From contig CAVWEI010000036.1 in the NCBI GenBank assembly GCA_963753845.1, positions 232,815-296,814 on the forward strand: DNA of 64,000 bases. Reading direction: 5' to 3'. Under the pieces are notes generated by a model, which did no database searches, was not told the DNA's origin, and saw only the letters and a program-made list of their open reading frames with translations. Origin of the DNA: Thiosocius sp963753845. Lineage in GTDB: Bacteria > Pseudomonadota > Gammaproteobacteria > Chromatiales > Chromatiaceae. Of this stretch, positions 8,078 through 16,555 are shown piece after piece. Made by a program: the position numbers and the translations under genes. How positions within the stretch are numbered: the stretch's first letter is position 1; the number at the start of each line of letters is the position of its first letter.

Positions 8078-9565
8078 TCAGAGGGTCTTCAGGTATTCGA
8101 TCAGGGCCCATTTGTACTCGTCGGGAAGTTTGGTGCCGTAGCGCTCACCCTCATGTCCCTGGTTGCCGTTGCCCGGTATCGATGTGTCGTAGAGAAAGAA
8201 CTCCTGGCCATTCTCCTCGGCCACTTCCGCGACAAATCCGAGCCGCAGAGGGTCGTAGCGATCGTTGCCGCGCCAGAAGGTCCCGGGGCGCCTGGCGGCG
8301 GGCTGCAACAGGTCCCACATGGTCGGGACCGAGCCGTTGTGCAGGAAGGGTGCGCGCAACCAGAGGCCGTCCATGGGGGCATTGGCATATCCGAAGGTCT
8401 TGCGGAAGCTGCGGAAACGGTAATCGGTGCCCGCGTAGGGGGTGCCCAGGTTCAGCGCAAGCTGCGGTGTGAAGGAATGCAGGCGATAGGGGTCTGTGCC
8501 TATGTCCTCGAGTGGAACGACCTGGCCGACATAACGACCGCTGAAGTCCGAGCCGCTCGCGCCGTGACAATCGGCGCAATAGACCTCGTAAACGACCTGC
8601 CCGTCGGCGGCCAGCTCCGGGTCTATCCGGAAGTGCTCGCCGAATGCCGGTGGTGTCGCGGTGGCGTTCCACGCCTGGATACGCGCGATCGATTCGTGAT
8701 CGATAAGGCGCGGTGTCGCACCGGTACCGAACGAGGCATTGAGGTTGCGTTCCTCGACCCGATCGTTGTTACCGTCCCAGTGCAGCTGCATGCCTTGCTT
8801 CTTTGCCTGGTTCCAGATGGTCGGGAAGTCTGCCGCACCGAGGAGTTCGTCGGCTCGCAGTTCCTCGATCGGGTAGTTGAACAACGCCTTCGCCGAGTTG
8901 AAGGTGTCGACACGGCCGGGACCCCACTCGGGCTGGATATGGATGAAGCGCAGGCGCCCCAGCAGGCCGGCGACGCCATCACGCATCAGGTGTACTGCAA
9001 GCGGGTAGACGATGAGTCTGTCGAGCAGGTCCAGATCCGCTCCGGCCGCCTGGATGCGCGGGATGATCTGGTTGGGCGTGAAGCGCCTGTCGGCCACGCA
9101 GCTGTGCATGAACTTCTGGAAGGCCATCAGGTCGAGCCTGTTGGCGCCCATGCCCACCACCAGTTCGGGGTCGGCATCGACCGAGGTTCTGACGGTCGAG
9201 CTGTGGCAGACGGCGCAGTTCAGGAACACCCTGTCCATACCCATGTGCCGGCGCCTGGACATGCCCACGGGCAGGTCCCTGTCCGCCTCGTAGATCATGC
9301 CGACCGATTCAAAGCCCTCACCCGGCAGGTATTCGGCGCAGATCTCGGGCAGCACCCGCCAGATCCAATACGGAAAACCCAGGTTGCGTTCACCACCCGT
9401 CGAGCCGTACTTGAAGTGTTCGACCGGGTCGTCGTACGCCACCGGTTCGTCGGTCATGAAGCGCTCTGCGAGATATACCGTGACCAGCAAGATCAGAAGG
9501 GCCGCAACGATCACCCCGGTGCGCCACCAGTTCCTTTTCTGCGGTAATTCATCGCGGCTTTTCAT
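8078..9565 (-). CDS. membrane-anchored di-heme c-type cytochrome, paralogue of its neighbour
   Basis: 495 residues with an N-terminal anchor helix (about 17-33, VIVAALLILLVTVYLAE). Heme-binding motifs are CAVCH at 117-121 and CADCH near 330. LRAPFLHNGSVPTMWDLL in the C-terminal half is the MauG/RoxA-type signature. The first heme falls at the same residue number as in the 6607-8070 protein and the flanking sequence is alike, so the pair arose by duplication. It follows the 703-residue cytochrome gene after 24 bases. Paired membrane cytochromes of this kind could pass electrons between the quinol or cytochrome pool and the soluble di-heme enzymes of the operon; that is inference. Confidence 0.85.
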   Translation of the reverse strand: MKSRDELPQKRNWWRTGVIVAALLILLVTVYLAERFMTDEPVAYDDPVEHFKYGSTGGERNLGFPYWIWRVLPEICAEYLPGEGFESVGMIYEADRDLPVGMSRRRHMGMDRVFLNCAVCHSSTVRTSVDADPELVVGMGANRLDLMAFQKFMHSCVADRRFTPNQIIPRIQAAGADLDLLDRLIVYPLAVHLMRDGVAGLLGRLRFIHIQPEWGPGRVDTFNSAKALFNYPIEELRADELLGAADFPTIWNQAKKQGMQLHWDGNNDRVEERNLNASFGTGATPRLIDHESIARIQAWNATATPPAFGEHFRIDPELAADGQVVYEVYCADCHGASGSDFSGRYVGQVVPLEDIGTDPYRLHSFTPQLALNLGTPYAGTDYRFRSFRKTFGYANAPMDGLWLRAPFLHNGSVPTMWDLLQPAARRPGTFWRGNDRYDPLRLGFVAEVAEENGQEFFLYDTSIPGNGNQGHEGERYGTKLPDEYKWALIEYLKTL

Positions 9566-9589
9566 TGCTTGGCTCCCGTGCAGCTTGGC

Positions 9590-11701
9590 CTATGAGGTGG
9601 GCAGGCAGGGACGCAGCCCGACGTACGGACGCCTGATCGTCTCCTGCCGCGCAGGCAGCGGCATCGATTCGGATTCCGCTATCGCATGCAGTGCCCTGCG
9701 CAGCTCGGGAAGCAGACCGGTCATCCAGTCGGCATTGCCGCCGTTGTGCAGGTCCGCACCGTGGGAGGGCGGCATGGGCGTCTTGCTGCGCCTGTCCGGG
9801 TCTATGTCCCACATGGCGAGGCGGTACTGGATGCGTTCCCCGCAATGTGCGACCACACGCCGGGCCTGGTCGGCCCCTCCCGCCAGAAAGTTCGGCGGAA
9901 AGGGTGCGCCGGAACGATGACACCCGGCGCAGACCTTGAGGAAAGGGGCCAGCGCCGGTGACTCCAGCGGCGGCTCAGGGGTTTCCTGCAGGGGCTCGGG
10001 CATGTCGACCGTCTGGGTACAGCACCAGTTCAGGGGCTCCATGCCCAGCGATTCGAACAATTCGGGCAGGGTGTCGGCGCGGCGGAACGGCCCCCCGGTG
10101 AGACTGCTCTGTGAACGGGTGCCCAGGTTTCGCACGGCCTCGGCCAGGTGCCGGAAATCGTGTCGCACGGTCAGAACCGCGGTGGCCCCGGTGCGATCGG
10201 CGTCCTGCCAGCGCAGCTCCAGCTGGCCCAACGCATCGCCGTTGGACAGTCGCATCCCTTGGGTGGAGCCGGCCCGCGCCAGTTCGATGTGATACACGCC
10301 TTGCGGGTCCTGGTTGCCGCCCACATTGAGGCTGCCCAGATCCTGTCCCTGCAGCCGCATGTTTCTCAGGCGCCCGCTGAGCGTACCGGCCGTGTCCCGA
10401 TAGACGAGTCCGCTGAACGACAAGGCATCGCCCCGGCAGTCGAGCTTGATGCGATCAGTCTGCTCCCCGGTCGCGAGCGTCCCCCTGCAGGGTGCGACAT
10501 GCTCCGAGGTGCCCGACGCCAATCCGGCGAGATACATATCGATGCGGCGGACATCGTCGGGCGAGAGAAACTGCGTGAGCCCGCTTACGGCACGTGCGAC
10601 CCAGGTATCGGGATCGGGATCCCAGGCCGCCTGGGGCAGCCTGGGCGCCAGCGGCTCGAATTCGGCGGTGATGTTGGCGCGCCGCGCAAGGGCGTCATCG
10701 GATTTGCCCTGAGCCCCGGCAGGCTGCATACGGAATCCGGCCAGCGGCCGACGGTTGGGGATATCGGGGTCGGGTGTCCAGAGGCCCTGAGGCCACAGGC
10801 GCCCTCGCACCTCGAGCATGGGCTGGCGAAGCGATTCCGCGTAGTCGGCCGACGCCTGGTCGAAACCCCGGCCTCCACTCAGGGCATACTGCAAGGTCAC
10901 GGTTAGCAGGGCCGCGCGGCATGCCGCCCCCTGGGCTGCGGTCCCGCAACCCTCCTGCCACAGCTTCTGCGTAAGCGCGAACTCATTGGCGCGGTCGCTC
11001 GCATTGTCGATGGCATAGGCCATGTCGACGCCGAGTTCCGCGGTGACCCCGTGGAAATCACGATGCGTGTGTTGCAGCTGCCGGGACACATCCGCATTGG
11101 TGTTGGTCTCGTCCCAGAGCGGACGGGCGAATATCGGGGCCGCATTCTGGTGGCAGGCCATGCACACCAGGCGCCTCGCGTACCTGACCTGTGGGTCTCC
11201 ACCAGACCTGTAGCCGGTCACCACCTGGAACTCGAACCGCGCGTCCGCCTCGTTGTAACTGATGATCTCGAGCACATCCGCGGCCTCGAGATAGCCGATG
11301 AAGAGGCGATCACGCAGCAGCATGCCGGCGTCGCCCGGGGTCGTGGCCGGTTCTGCGTCCACCGCGAGCACGATCCGTGGCGACTCGAAGAATCGCGGTG
11401 CGGCGGCCTCTCTCTGCAGCGATCTGCCGAGCGGAATCAATACCTGCTTCAGGGGTTCCCCGAGGTAGGCGTTTTCGCTGTTGAGCCTGTCCTTCAGAAG
11501 CGCGACCAGGGCCTGGTAGGGGAAGGGCACGACCTGGCGGCCGTCTGCGACGGTCAGGTGGTCGAACAGGGACCGCCCCTGCGGTGGCAGGTCGGGGCCC
11601 GGGTTGCCCGGTTCTACCACCCAGACCGGCTCGGCACGCACGGTGCCGCAGACCAGGCAGAGACAGGCCAGGATGCGAAAGAGGCTTTTCCTGGACACCA
11701 C
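9590..11701 (-). CDS. large periplasmic protein with two c-type heme motifs
   Basis: 703 residues. A signal peptide ends at about residue 23 (CLVCGTVRA before EPVW). Heme motifs are CMACH at 180-184 and CAGCH at about 590-594, an unusually wide separation of roughly 400 residues. The intervening region (about 390-560) looks beta-rich and lacks heme motifs. After the second heme come Cys/His-rich and proline-rich stretches (TPMPPSHGADLHNGG). The start codon is GTG. It is the third gene of the operon, 9 bases after the lipoprotein gene. I do not recognise the family beyond a multi-domain di-heme cytochrome. The central region may be a substrate-binding or adaptor domain. Confidence 0.75.
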   Translation of the reverse strand: MVSRKSLFRILACLCLVCGTVRAEPVWVVEPGNPGPDLPPQGRSLFDHLTVADGRQVVPFPYQALVALLKDRLNSENAYLGEPLKQVLIPLGRSLQREAAAPRFFESPRIVLAVDAEPATTPGDAGMLLRDRLFIGYLEAADVLEIISYNEADARFEFQVVTGYRSGGDPQVRYARRLVCMACHQNAAPIFARPLWDETNTNADVSRQLQHTHRDFHGVTAELGVDMAYAIDNASDRANEFALTQKLWQEGCGTAAQGAACRAALLTVTLQYALSGGRGFDQASADYAESLRQPMLEVRGRLWPQGLWTPDPDIPNRRPLAGFRMQPAGAQGKSDDALARRANITAEFEPLAPRLPQAAWDPDPDTWVARAVSGLTQFLSPDDVRRIDMYLAGLASGTSEHVAPCRGTLATGEQTDRIKLDCRGDALSFSGLVYRDTAGTLSGRLRNMRLQGQDLGSLNVGGNQDPQGVYHIELARAGSTQGMRLSNGDALGQLELRWQDADRTGATAVLTVRHDFRHLAEAVRNLGTRSQSSLTGGPFRRADTLPELFESLGMEPLNWCCTQTVDMPEPLQETPEPPLESPALAPFLKVCAGCHRSGAPFPPNFLAGGADQARRVVAHCGERIQYRLAMWDIDPDRRSKTPMPPSHGADLHNGGNADWMTGLLPELRRALHAIAESESMPLPARQETIRRPYVGLRPCLPTS

Positions 11702-11710
11702 GACACGCCC

Positions 11711-12604
11711 TTAACGCCCGAGCGCTGCGAGCCGTCCGGGCTTCTGGCTGCCCTGCCAGCAGTCTTCCGGGACTATCCCTGTCTCGATGAACTGCGATTC
11801 GCCCGACTCGGCGACTTCCTTGTTGTAGAGGGTGAAGTTGAGCAGGAATACATGCCCCATGTAGGCGCGGCCAAGATAAAAGCCGGGCCGCACCATGCGT
11901 ATCTCATCGCGGATCCTCATGCCCCTGCGGCCGGCCAGAAAGTCCGGGCGTTCGCGGTAGCCCTCGATCTCGTCGTTGAATGCGTAATCGATGATGATGG
12001 ATTCGCGCCGCGAATCGAGCAGGCTCTGTCCGCAGTAGAGTTTCGCCGGGAACAACAGCCAGGCGTCGTCCTGGATCAGGCCGAGAATCTTGCGTCCGGG
12101 GATATCCGTCTTGGGTAGCGCATTCGGGTCGTCGACCACCAGCTTCAGCAACTGCCTGTCCTGGATCATGTTGCGCAGCAGGTGATCGTCACGATAGAAG
12201 ACCTTGCCCTTCCAAAGCATCTGCCCGATCGTCTCCAGCTTGTCGAGCTTGATGCCGACGGCCAGCCCCTTGAGCCCGCCCATGCGTTCCGCGAGGCGTT
12301 TGGCACCGCCGCCATCGGCAAAAAAGAAGGTGCCGTTGTAGGCCCCATCGGGAACGGGTCCCGCGGTGAGTCGTGCATAGACCTGGTCGATCTGTTCCTG
12401 GCTGAGCGTGGCCATGTTTTCCGGCGTCAGCTTCATCAGTTCGGCCGGCCCCAGCGGCAGCTCGTACTCGACGCGTGCAAAGTCCGGTTTGGTCTCATAG
12501 CCGATGCCATTGGCGAGGAACGGGATATTCGGCGGCTCCACGTCGCCACAGCCTGCAAGGATCGAAAGGGATGCCAGGGCCGGGAGGAGAATTCTGTATC
12601 GCAT
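11711..12604 (-). CDS. lipoprotein in the cytochrome operon
   Basis: 297 residues. The N-terminus MRYRILLPALASLSILAGC is a type II signal peptide with lipobox LAGC, so residue 19 would be the lipidated cysteine. The following residues GDVEPP place an Asp at position +2 only after a Gly, which suggests outer-membrane rather than inner-membrane sorting. The rest is a soluble mixed alpha/beta domain with no heme motif. It sits between the 814- and 703-residue cytochrome genes with gaps of 12 and 9 bases, so it is almost certainly a partner of these enzymes, perhaps holding them at the outer membrane. I do not recognise the family. Confidence 0.75.
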   Translation of the reverse strand: MRYRILLPALASLSILAGCGDVEPPNIPFLANGIGYETKPDFARVEYELPLGPAELMKLTPENMATLSQEQIDQVYARLTAGPVPDGAYNGTFFFADGGGAKRLAERMGGLKGLAVGIKLDKLETIGQMLWKGKVFYRDDHLLRNMIQDRQLLKLVVDDPNALPKTDIPGRKILGLIQDDAWLLFPAKLYCGQSLLDSRRESIIIDYAFNDEIEGYRERPDFLAGRRGMRIRDEIRMVRPGFYLGRAYMGHVFLLNFTLYNKEVAESGESQFIETGIVPEDCWQGSQKPGRLAALGR

Positions 12605-12616
12605 GATCGTCCTGCC

Positions 12617-15061
12617 TCAGAGAGTCGCGAGAAACGCGGTGAGTGCCTGCTTGTCATCGGGAGGCAGACCCTCCCCGAAGCGGTGGCCGGCATTCTCGAC
12701 CGTGCTGGTGCAGGTGCTGTACAGCTCGCTGAGCAGCGGCAGCCTGTCACGCGCAATCGATATGACCTGCTGCGGGTCGTTGATCACCGCCCTGGTCATC
12801 TCGGATATCTGGGCGGCCGCGGCCTGTGCCTCGCTGGTGCCCACGCGCTGCACCATGCGGTCCTGCAGTTTCTCCTCATCGATCACGGACAGCACCATGT
12901 CGCGCAGCAGTTCCTTGTGCTGGAAGCTCCCGTAAAGACCGGCGGGCGTGCCCGCGGGCACCTCGATCTCGATACCGATCAGCTTCTCGTTTTCGCCGTC
13001 CCAGAACTTGGGCCCGACAGACCTGCGTATCGGTTCGGCGATCAGCGTGGTCTTGGGTATGCGCTTGTCCGGGTTCAGCAACTGATCGACCGACGCAAGA
13101 AACAGGCTGTAGCGGCCTTCCACCGAGGGGTCGTATGCGACGCAGTCAGGTGGATTGGCCAGCGGCCTGCCATCGGCATCCACATAGGGCGAGCGATAGA
13201 ACTCGTCGGCCGGGTCGGTCGGCTTGCCACAGAGCTCCGGTCCGATCGCGTTGTTGTGCAGGAAGGGCGCATGTGCCCACAGGTCGACCAGCGAGACATT
13301 GCGGTAGTAACCGCGGCCACCGCCGGTGGTGTCGTTCAGATTCACATCCGGCTCGCGCGATCGGTAGGTCTCCGATGCGTACTCTTCCCAGACGTGGCCC
13401 GTCATATGGTTCGAGTGCAGTGCACGGCAGCCGTAGGTCCCGACCTCGGATGCCGGCGTCGCCTGGTCGTTGCCCATCCAGTCCTCGCGCACGCCCGCGA
13501 CCTGCGATGCCTTGTGAAAATCGCGCGCCTCGACCGGACCGTCCTGGCTGGAGTGACAGCGCGCACAATTCTGCGCAAATACCAGCCGGCCGCGGTCGAC
13601 TGCGCCCACGCCGTGTTCCTGTTCAAGCGCCTCTATCCAGTCGTCCAGATCTGCATAACCCTTGGCCTTCCATATGGGTGTCGAGTAGGCCTTCTTGGAC
13701 AGCAGGAAGCTGATGACATCGTGCGCCCGGTCTTCGATGGCGCGGAAGTTCGGACAGTCGCGGCGGCACTGGCCGACGTCGAAGGGCGTCTGACCGAAAT
13801 TGCGTTGCTCCGGGTCCAGCTGGTACAGATCGGTCAGGTGATTGAGCCAGCATTGCTCGGAGCAGGACCCGATATTGATGTAGACGCGCTGGACCGCCAG
13901 CAGGTCACCGACGGAGTCTTCACCGCCTTTCAGGATATGAAAGACCGACTCGCGCTCGGTGCTCCTTTTCCAGCACTTGCCCGGTTTGCCGGGTTCGCAC
14001 CAGCATTCACGATCGTCCGCCCCCGCCGCACAACTGTCGACCTGGCGCCAGCGATTCACCAGTTCATTGGCAAAGCGTGGCCTCTGTATCACGTTGACCA
14101 GGGCGTTCATGGTGCCGGGGTTGTTGACCTGATCCGTGGGCACCGCGGAGGTATCCACCACGCCCGGGCGGGTGTGTGAAAAGACCTGCCATTGCAGGCT
14201 GTCCTGACTCATACCCGAGACCATCAGTTCGGACATGCGCGTGTACTGGTTGCCGATCGCGCCGATCAGGTTTTCCCATTTGGGCTTTGCGGGATCGTCG
14301 GGCGGGTTGGTCGGATCGAACGCGATATGGCAGGCACCGCATGCCATGCCTATCAGGAAGGGCGGTTCGACCGAGGCGTCTGCCAGCTTCTTGGCCTGGT
14401 AATCGGATACCGAATCATCGTCCGACATCCGGCGTGCAAAGCCCTCCCAGCTGCCGAGCTTGCCGCCATTGACCGCGCGCCAGGCATCGGCGTCGAAGCG
14501 AGGGTTTGGAAACTTGCGCAGTCCCATTGCCCCGGTGGAGGTGCCGAAGGCGAGGTTACAGGGGTCTTCTCTCATCCCTTCGCCCTTGTGCGGATTCCCG
14601 TCCGGCAGGGGTGCATCGACGAAATCGCAGGCGGGGTCACGATAGCCCTCGCGGCCCACGTATTTCAGGAGTTCGTCGTCGCCGTAGCACCAGTCGAAAC
14701 CAAAAGTTTCGTCCAGGCTTTGTGCCGGGCAACCGTCGGACCCCGGGGTGCAGCAACCGGGGTTGTTCATCAGCCCCCATGTCTTGAAGCGTTCATCGCG
14801 TTTGTCGGCGCGCAGCACGCGCCACCAGTCGATGAGTACACCCATGCGTTGCTGGAAGACGTAGGTATGGAAGCGGTCATTGCCGGCGGTGGCCTTGTAC
14901 CAGATCTCGCGGCCAGCACGTTCCGACTCCGTGAGGCCGGCTGCGCCGGCCTGAAAACCTGCATCGCTGTAAACGGCGGATGTCTGCCCGGCGGCGCTTA
15001 CGCCGAATGACGCAGACGCAAGGAAGACCGCCCAAAGTGCGACGATTGCGCGGGTGCTCAT
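12617..15061 (-). CDS. large secreted di-heme cytochrome of RoxA-like type
   Basis: 814 residues from the ATG at 15061, which follows a GGAGGG site; the frame is open further upstream but that part is non-coding in character. Signal peptide about 1-24 (ASFGVSAAG). Heme motifs are CGACH near 240 and CARCH near 499-503. Early motifs GREIWYKATAG and FHTYVFQQRMGVLIDW, plus WAHAPFLHNNAIGP near the end, recall the RoxA/RoxB rubber-oxygenase branch of the MauG superfamily (from memory, not searched). Extra cysteines (CCTPGSDGC, ECWCEPGKPGKCW, CSEQCW, CRRDC) suggest several disulfides. It is the first gene of the operon and probably its main enzyme; a dioxygenase or peroxidase role is inferred. Confidence 0.8.
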   Translation of the reverse strand: MSTRAIVALWAVFLASASFGVSAAGQTSAVYSDAGFQAGAAGLTESERAGREIWYKATAGNDRFHTYVFQQRMGVLIDWWRVLRADKRDERFKTWGLMNNPGCCTPGSDGCPAQSLDETFGFDWCYGDDELLKYVGREGYRDPACDFVDAPLPDGNPHKGEGMREDPCNLAFGTSTGAMGLRKFPNPRFDADAWRAVNGGKLGSWEGFARRMSDDDSVSDYQAKKLADASVEPPFLIGMACGACHIAFDPTNPPDDPAKPKWENLIGAIGNQYTRMSELMVSGMSQDSLQWQVFSHTRPGVVDTSAVPTDQVNNPGTMNALVNVIQRPRFANELVNRWRQVDSCAAGADDRECWCEPGKPGKCWKRSTERESVFHILKGGEDSVGDLLAVQRVYINIGSCSEQCWLNHLTDLYQLDPEQRNFGQTPFDVGQCRRDCPNFRAIEDRAHDVISFLLSKKAYSTPIWKAKGYADLDDWIEALEQEHGVGAVDRGRLVFAQNCARCHSSQDGPVEARDFHKASQVAGVREDWMGNDQATPASEVGTYGCRALHSNHMTGHVWEEYASETYRSREPDVNLNDTTGGGRGYYRNVSLVDLWAHAPFLHNNAIGPELCGKPTDPADEFYRSPYVDADGRPLANPPDCVAYDPSVEGRYSLFLASVDQLLNPDKRIPKTTLIAEPIRRSVGPKFWDGENEKLIGIEIEVPAGTPAGLYGSFQHKELLRDMVLSVIDEEKLQDRMVQRVGTSEAQAAAAQISEMTRAVINDPQQVISIARDRLPLLSELYSTCTSTVENAGHRFGEGLPPDDKQALTAFLATL

Positions 15062-15463
15062 GTTGTTCCCTCCAGTCGGTGGTTCGGCATCGGTCTGCTG
15101 CGTAACCAGGGGTGGTGCGCAACCCCGTTGATTTGCGTGAAGACTGCCGGCCACATTCGGTCCATCACCGGCCAGGACAAGGTGACGTAACCTTCGGTTA
15201 TTGTTTTTTGTTATTGGCTTAGTTGTAGTTGTCGACCCTCGAAACATCAAGCCGACGCGATCGGACCTGGCCTTCGCAAAACACGCATAGGGGCCACGCA
15301 TGCAGCAGTTCACGCGTTGTCGAGGCCGGTGGTCAAGACCTTGCAGTAATTGCGGGAATTGGGCAGCGCCACTTCCCGATAGCGCGATACTGTACAGCTG
15401 TACCGACACGCTTGGTCTAACATTCCGGTACATCCACCTTGCCCTCAGACAGGCCCCGTTGCG
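15062..15463. other. 402-base divergent regulatory region
   Basis: This separates the cytochrome operon (leftward) from the TIR/STAND operon (rightward), so both promoters should lie here. No gene is supported. A 12-base perfect palindrome (15392-15403) is listed separately. A short TAACC/GGTTA hairpin near 15188 is followed by a T-rich run. I could not place -35/-10 boxes with confidence. Confidence 0.5.
15392..15403. promoter_or_regulatory. 12-base perfect palindrome upstream of the TIR gene
   Basis: GTACAGCTGTAC is its own reverse complement and lies 60 bases before the TIR start codon. It could be an operator for the TIR/nSTAND1 operon. A single perfect 12-mer can also occur by chance, so this is only a candidate. 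Confidence 0.25.
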
Positions 15464-16555
15464 ATGGAACACAACATCTTCATCAGCTATGCCTGGGTGG
15501 ACAACGAGGTCTATCCCGGCGGTGAAAAAGGCTGGATCAGCACCTTCGTGGACGGCCTGCGCAAGCATCTGGCCCGTGAACTCGGTCGTCGCGACCAGGC
15601 GGAGCGTCTGTGGCTCGATTATGAGCAGATGCGCGGTAATGCAAGTGTCACGCCGGCGATCCGGGCCCATGTCGAGGCCTCGCGTACCCTGGTGCTGTTT
15701 CTGTCCAACGGTTACCTGGCATCGGACTGGTGTCGCCAGGAACTCGAGACCTTTGCCGCCGGGGCGGGCACCGATGCCGGCCGTATCTTCGTGGTTCAGA
15801 TGACCCCGGTCGAAGAGGAGCCCGAGGCCCTGCGCGATCTGGTGAAGTACAGCTTCTGGTACGCGGACGAGCAGAACAAGCCGCGGACCCGCTGGTTTCC
15901 GCACATCGATCCGACCGACCGTGAGTACGCCCCCGAACAGCAAAGCCTGGCGAGGGATCTGGCGGCCAAGCTTGCCGAGATGCTGGCATCGGATGCGCCG
16001 GCGCCCGTTGCCCACAGGCCGAGCTCCGACGCTCCCCCGGTCCCTGCGGAGCCCGCAGTGCCAGTGGTGCCAGCAGAACCAGAGACCGGACGGGCAGCGC
16101 CGCGGCCGGTCGCGCCGGAGGAGGTGGGTAGCGACCGCCTGGTCCTGGTCAGCGGTGGGGCGGAAGACTGCGACCTGATCCATGCCGTCGCCAAGCAGCT
16201 CGAACATCGCAAACTCGGCGTCGCGGTACCGCTTTGTGCGGTGCCCGATCAGGAAGGGATGAAGAGCTCGGCCCTGACGCGTGACCTGAGGACCAAACTC
16301 AGCCTGTGCGATTCCGTGCTCATGGTCTTCCGGCGCGGTCCGCTTGATCAGGTCAGCCAGCACCTGATCGAGTGCCTGAAGGCCTCGGCGCGTGCACCCA
16401 AGAGTCGCACCCCACCCAGTATTGACCTGTGCCAGACCCGGGCGGATTCGCTGGCATTGGGTCTGCACCCGAGTGGCATGCGCATCCACGTGGTCGGTGA
16501 GGCCTGCGCCGACGAATGCGTTGAGTGGTTCCTCGACGAGACACCGCCGTGCTGA
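15464..16555 (+). CDS. TIR-domain protein with a second C-terminal domain
   Basis: 363 residues. The TIR domain spans about 1-185: HNIFISYAW opens strand A, and SNGYLASDWCRQELETF at 81-97 holds the expected catalytic glutamate (E93 of WCRQEL) found in NAD-cleaving TIR domains. A Pro/Ala-rich linker (about 190-225) leads to a second alpha/beta domain (about 230-360) beginning RLVLVSGGAEDCDLIHAVA, which may be a degenerate TIR- or SLOG-like sensor. No signal peptide is seen, so it is cytoplasmic. The stop overlaps the GTG of the nSTAND1-WD40 gene by 7 bases, so the two are translationally coupled. Likely role: NADase effector or NAD-derived signal producer controlled by the STAND partner. Confidence 0.85.
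   Translation: MEHNIFISYAWVDNEVYPGGEKGWISTFVDGLRKHLARELGRRDQAERLWLDYEQMRGNASVTPAIRAHVEASRTLVLFLSNGYLASDWCRQELETFAAGAGTDAGRIFVVQMTPVEEEPEALRDLVKYSFWYADEQNKPRTRWFPHIDPTDREYAPEQQSLARDLAAKLAEMLASDAPAPVAHRPSSDAPPVPAEPAVPVVPAEPETGRAAPRPVAPEEVGSDRLVLVSGGAEDCDLIHAVAKQLEHRKLGVAVPLCAVPDQEGMKSSALTRDLRTKLSLCDSVLMVFRRGPLDQVSQHLIECLKASARAPKSRTPPSIDLCQTRADSLALGLHPSGMRIHVVGEACADECVEWFLDETPPC

Noticed and set aside
6673..8472. A 599-codon plus-strand frame and similar long frames (8063-9547, 12182-14179) opposite the cytochrome genes
   Set aside because: The minus strand there encodes clear heme-binding proteins; these frames are antisense shadows of GC-rich coding DNA with no recognisable motifs.
15188..15212. 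TAACC-TTC-GGTTA hairpin followed by a T run
   Set aside because: No gene ends here on either strand, so a terminator has nothing to terminate; the stem is only 5 bases.
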